Positions 5,399 through 6,905 of a DNA stretch of 6,905 bases are shown piece by piece. The stretch is from assembly GCA_905214895.1 (NCBI GenBank), contig CAJMNP010000043.1, forward strand, positions 1 to 6,905, written 5' to 3'. Below the pieces are notes generated by a model. The model saw only the letters and a list, made by a program, of their open reading frames with translations, made no database searches and was not told where the DNA came from. Source of the stretch: an uncultured bacterium. GTDB lineage: Bacteria; Actinomycetota; Coriobacteriia; Coriobacteriales; Coriobacteriaceae. Every line of letters begins with the position of its first letter. Position 1 is the first letter of the stretch. Both the position numbers and the translations under genes were made by a program.

Positions 5399-6348
5399 GG
5401 ATATTCCTTTCCAAACATGCGATCGACTTCGAGCTGAATTCGCTCATCGTCGATTGCCGCCAAAGATAGCGCAAGTGAAATATCATCGACGCAGGAGGAG
5501 TCGGCAAACACGGGCGCATAGCGCCACACTTGGATCATCGCCGTTTCGTTATCCGGCAACTCCCCGTCTGCGACTTCAAGGTCGCTCAGTTGACGCCATG
5601 CACTTCTTAAGACGGCCTTTTGTTCCATGCCCGGCGCAGCGAGCATCGAACGCGCAGCGAGCGCCGTCTCCCCGGCGTCAACAAGGTAGTCGATCTGCGG
5701 CGTCTTCCTTGCAAAAAGGACCTTCGAGACAGGCGAGGAGAGCTCTGCCATGTGCTCGCTGAGCAGAAGATCAACGGCAACAGGGAACACGACGACACGT
5801 CGCTCGCAACGCTCGCGCCTCGCGAGTCCCCTGTCAACAAGCTCGGTTATGGCCTCACTCGCGCGGCTTGCCGAGATCCCAAGCGCACGACAAAGGTCAT
5901 AGGGACGATATGGCTCCTGGGCTGCTCCCCAGATTGCGGCAGCTTGCGCGTTGGGTGACATCTTGGTCGCGTGATTGCGAAACCGGGCACCGCCCCTCTC
6001 CGTGCAAGCTGTGCCCATAAATGGAAGAAAAGCCTGTCTACCGGGACAGACAAAGGGAATCCCTTGTGCGACCAATGCTTTGCGCTGACGTGCATCGGCA
6101 TCAGGAAACGAAACGACAACAGGAGTCTCCGCGCGCAAGGCTAGCTGACTATAGACTCTCTTGGCCTCGGGAAGCCCGACGCCAGTAGGCAAACTTGCAA
6201 GCAAAAACGAAAAACCGTTTGCGTCAACAGCGCGGACCTCAATCGCCCGCAGATGCAGCGGCAAGCGTGCGGATCCAGGCCAAGTTTTGGTCTTGGCGGA
6301 GAGGCCTAGTGCTTCTTGTAAGTAGATTAGCGCTTCGTTCATTTCCAT
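5380..6348 (-). CDS. Winged-helix (MarR-like) protein paired with a nucleotidyltransferase, putative antitoxin/repressor
   Basis: The 322-residue product shows three parts. Residues 1-125 hold alternating strands and helices, including a hydrophobic strand TPVVVSF (75-81), RQRKALVAQGIPFVCPGRQ (88-106) and FLPFMG (107-112). Residues of about 131-190 form a winged helix-turn-helix: SPNAQAAAIWGAA, then YDLCRALGISASRASEAI as the helix-turn-helix and LVDRGLARRERCERRVVVF as wing. Residues 191-322 are mostly helical, with IQVWRYAP (272-279) and DDISLALSLAAIDDERIQLE (288-307). I recall the layout from uncharacterised MarR-annotated proteins next to nucleotidyltransferases. Its place before and overlapping an AbiEii-like gene suggests an antitoxin or autorepressor, yet AbiEi has its helix-turn-helix at the N-terminus, so this is a different architecture. 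I chose ATG 6348 because the longer frame to 6429 would read through the TATAAT box; ATG 6342 is possible. The ribosome binding site is weak. Confidence 0.75.
   Translation of the reverse strand: MEMNEALIYLQEALGLSAKTKTWPGSARLPLHLRAIEVRAVDANGFSFLLASLPTGVGLPEAKRVYSQLALRAETPVVVSFPDADARQRKALVAQGIPFVCPGRQAFLPFMGTACTERGGARFRNHATKMSPNAQAAAIWGAAQEPYRPYDLCRALGISASRASEAITELVDRGLARRERCERRVVVFPVAVDLLLSEHMAELSSPVSKVLFARKTPQIDYLVDAGETALAARSMLAAPGMEQKAVLRSAWRQLSDLEVADGELPDNETAMIQVWRYAPVFADSSCVDDISLALSLAAIDDERIQLEVDRMFGKEYPWQEAL
5405..5410 (-). promoter_or_regulatory. Ribosome binding site of the nucleotidyltransferase gene inside the regulator gene
   Basis: AAAGGA lies 6 bases before the ATG at 5398 and within the last codons of the upstream gene. 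It supports the full-length 257-residue product over the internal Met16 start. Confidence 0.65.
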
Positions 6349-6360
6349 CGTTTTCGTTTG

Positions 6361-6400
6361 ATTCCAGTTTATATTGGAATTATACATATTTTTCGGAATT
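6361..6400. promoter_or_regulatory. AATTCC half-sites around the cassette promoter, candidate operator
   Basis: On the minus strand AATTCC occurs at 6395-6400 and 6376-6381, 19 bases apart and on either side of the TATAAT box. A facing TGGAAT (6361-6366) makes the dyad ATTCCA-8-TGGAAT at 6361-6380 over the likely transcription start. Such a layout suits autorepression by the winged-helix protein, but binding is inferred. Confidence 0.35.
6379..6384 (-). promoter_or_regulatory. -10 box of the regulator/nucleotidyltransferase cassette
   Basis: A perfect TATAAT on the minus strand in a strongly AT-rich stretch, 30 bases before the ATG at 6348. Transcription would start near 6372, leaving a leader of about 24 bases. 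No good -35 is found at 15-18 bases (TCGTTA and TCTCGT are the nearest), which would fit a promoter needing an activator or a weak, repressible one. Confidence 0.5.
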
Positions 6401-6447
6401 AACGAGATTACGTTTGTGCATAAGTCCATATTTGCGTTTTCAAAATG

Positions 6448-6473
6448 TCCCGAATCGGCTGGGTGATTCGGGA
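6448..6473. repeat. Perfect 9-base inverted repeat upstream of the cassette, candidate operator
   Basis: TCCCGAATC (6448-6456) and GATTCGGGA (6465-6473) match perfectly around an 8-base spacer. It lies about 64 bases upstream of the TATAAT box. Next to it, TTGACA (6479-6484, minus strand) is a perfect -35 hexamer but has no -10 at a workable distance. AbiEi-type antitoxins bind inverted repeats in their promoters, so this is a candidate operator; with no T-run on either side a terminator is unlikely. Confidence 0.5.
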
Positions 6474-6549
6474 TACAATGTCAATAGAAAACGACGCACC
6501 CCGCGTAAATGTTTGGGAGCGCGGGCGGCCTAGTTTTCTGGTTTTGTTA

Positions 6550-6577
6550 AATGCCCGGGATCCGACCCCCGGGCATT
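6550..6577 (+). terminator. Intrinsic terminator-like hairpin, better on the plus strand
   Basis: AATGCCCGGG (6550-6559) and CCCGGGCATT (6568-6577) form 10 perfect pairs around an 8-base loop. On the plus strand it is followed by CTTATTTG, a moderate T-rich tail; on the minus strand by TAACAAAACC, which is poorer. No plus-strand gene precedes it in the window, so it may be a relic of a lost gene, or act on minus-strand transcripts. Confidence 0.45.
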
Positions 6578-6580
6578 CTT

Positions 6581-6604
6581 ATTTGCGCTTGCTGCGGCGC
6601 AAAT
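6581..6604. repeat. Perfect 8-base hairpin next to the previous one
   Basis: ATTTGCGC (6581-6588) and GCGCAAAT (6597-6604) pair perfectly around TTGCTGCG. Only three bases separate it from the neighbouring hairpin, so both could form together in one transcript. Confidence 0.6.
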
Positions 6605-6723
6605 GCCTTCTACCGTCCGCACCGCGCGTGCGCCTACGGACCTTAATCTGAACCTCATACGAGTCAAGAAACGCGATGACGAACGTACCCGCATCGGACG
6701 GTGGAGGCTGGCTGCGTTATCCC

Positions 6724-6760
6724 AAAAAACGGGGCAGACTCCAGTGCGGAGTCTGCCCCG
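6724..6760 (-). terminator. Strong intrinsic terminator for the gene at the right edge
   Basis: The stem is 13 perfect pairs: C6730-G6760 plus GGGGCAGACTCC (6731-6742) with GGAGTCTGCCCC (6748-6759), around a 5-base loop. On the minus strand it is followed directly by TTTTTT (6724-6729). It lies about 100 bases after the stop of the right-edge gene and should insulate the downstream cassette from it. Confidence 0.9.
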
Positions 6761-6860
6761 AAAAGAGAATGGCAAAGCAAGAACGTCGATGAACGAGAAA
6801 AGTGTCCGCAAGTCTCATGGCCATCACATCCCACCTGCCAAAGGGATGGGTGAGCGAGCG

Positions 6861-6905
6861 TTACTCCTGCTCGGACTCCTCAGCCTGCTTACGGCTGCGG
6901 ATGAG
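6861..6905 (-). CDS. C-terminal end of an unidentified gene (5' part outside window)
   Basis: The last 14 codons read LIRSRKQAEESEQE followed by TAA (6861-6863). The charged, Glu-rich tail looks like an ordinary disordered C-terminus. The call rests on the strong minus-strand terminator about 100 bases downstream, which implies an upstream minus-strand gene, and on this frame being open to the edge. Too little is visible to suggest a function. Confidence 0.4.
   Translation of the reverse strand, partial: LIRSRKQAEESEQE

Larger units (their letters stand above)
6490..6720. other. Gene-free stretch with stacked hairpins
   Basis: I see no supportable gene here. It holds two adjacent perfect hairpins (6550-6577, 6581-6604) and an 8-base inverted pair ACCGTCCG/CGGACGGT about 75 bases apart (6611-6618 and about 6695-6702). 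A 45-codon minus-strand frame ending at 6579 finishes in a very basic tail (RRSKRK) but has no start codon in front, so it could at most be a gene remnant. The region may be a decayed locus or an unrecognised structured RNA. Confidence 0.5.

Noticed and set aside
6349..6429. A 27-codon N-terminal extension of the winged-helix protein to an ATG at 6429
   Set aside because: The extension reads through the TATAAT box and the AT-rich promoter region, has no ribosome binding site and looks non-coding.
6474..6590. A small plus-strand RNA from TACAAT (6474-6479) to the hairpin at 6550-6577
   Set aside because: The bases 16-18 upstream of TACAAT fall in the inverted repeat and show no -35 similarity, so no promoter can be supported.
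6579..6716. A 45-codon minus-strand frame ending in a basic tail
   Set aside because: It has no ATG, GTG or TTG near its beginning and a stop codon upstream. A decayed gene end cannot be excluded, but the length is expected by chance at this G+C.
6530..6811. A 93-codon minus-strand frame upstream of the cassette
   Set aside because: It spans the terminator stem and T-run and both hairpins; the translation (many Arg, Ser, Leu) resembles no family.
6603..6905. A plus-strand frame from an ATG near 6603, open to the right edge
   Set aside because: It reads straight across a strong minus-strand terminator hairpin and the minus-strand gene end, and its translation is Arg/Lys-rich with no family likeness.
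1..6905. tRNA or rRNA genes
   Set aside because: I found no cloverleaf with a T-arm GGTTCGAATCC-type sequence and CCA-like end, and no conserved rRNA segment on either strand.

Overview
The window looks like chromosomal DNA from a GC-rich anaerobic actinobacterium of the Coriobacteriia, most likely Collinsella or a close relative. This rests on the style of the gatCAB proteins, the GC-rich codon use of the housekeeping genes and the class C type sortase. It is a judgement from pattern, not a database match. All genes I can support lie on the minus strand, so they read from high to low coordinates.

Layout, right to left in the direction of transcription. At the right edge are the last 14 codons of an unidentified gene (stop at 6861-6863), followed about 100 bases later by a strong intrinsic terminator (6724-6760). 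Next comes about 370 bases with no supportable gene. It holds three tight inverted repeats (6581-6604, 6550-6577, 6448-6473) and then a promoter-like region with a perfect TATAAT box (6379-6384). That region feeds a two-gene cassette: a 322-residue protein with a central winged-helix domain (5380-6348), overlapped by 19 bases by a 257-residue AbiEii-type nucleotidyltransferase (4625-5398). The pair is visibly less GC-rich than the gat genes and has the layout of a type IV toxin-antitoxin or abortive-infection module, but its regulator is not built like classical AbiEi.

Downstream is a membrane-anchored sortase with class C features (3575-4513) and no substrate gene in view. It is followed by an intergenic stretch full of repeats: a hairpin just after its stop, a 57-base palindrome with perfect 15-base arms flanked by near-identical 14-base direct repeats, CGAAA motifs about 20 bases apart, and a duplicated GC-rich 14-mer.

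Last comes the gatCAB operon (3270 down to 1), with its own likely promoter. The three genes are joined by TAATG stop/start overlaps and encode the tRNA-dependent amidotransferase that turns misacylated Glu-tRNA(Gln), and often Asp-tRNA(Asn), into the correct aminoacyl-tRNA. GatB runs off the left edge. It appears to carry a roughly 65-residue insertion not found in the usual GatB.

The best candidates for something undescribed are the winged-helix/nucleotidyltransferase cassette with its candidate operators, the GatB insertion, and the palindromic element between the sortase and gatC.
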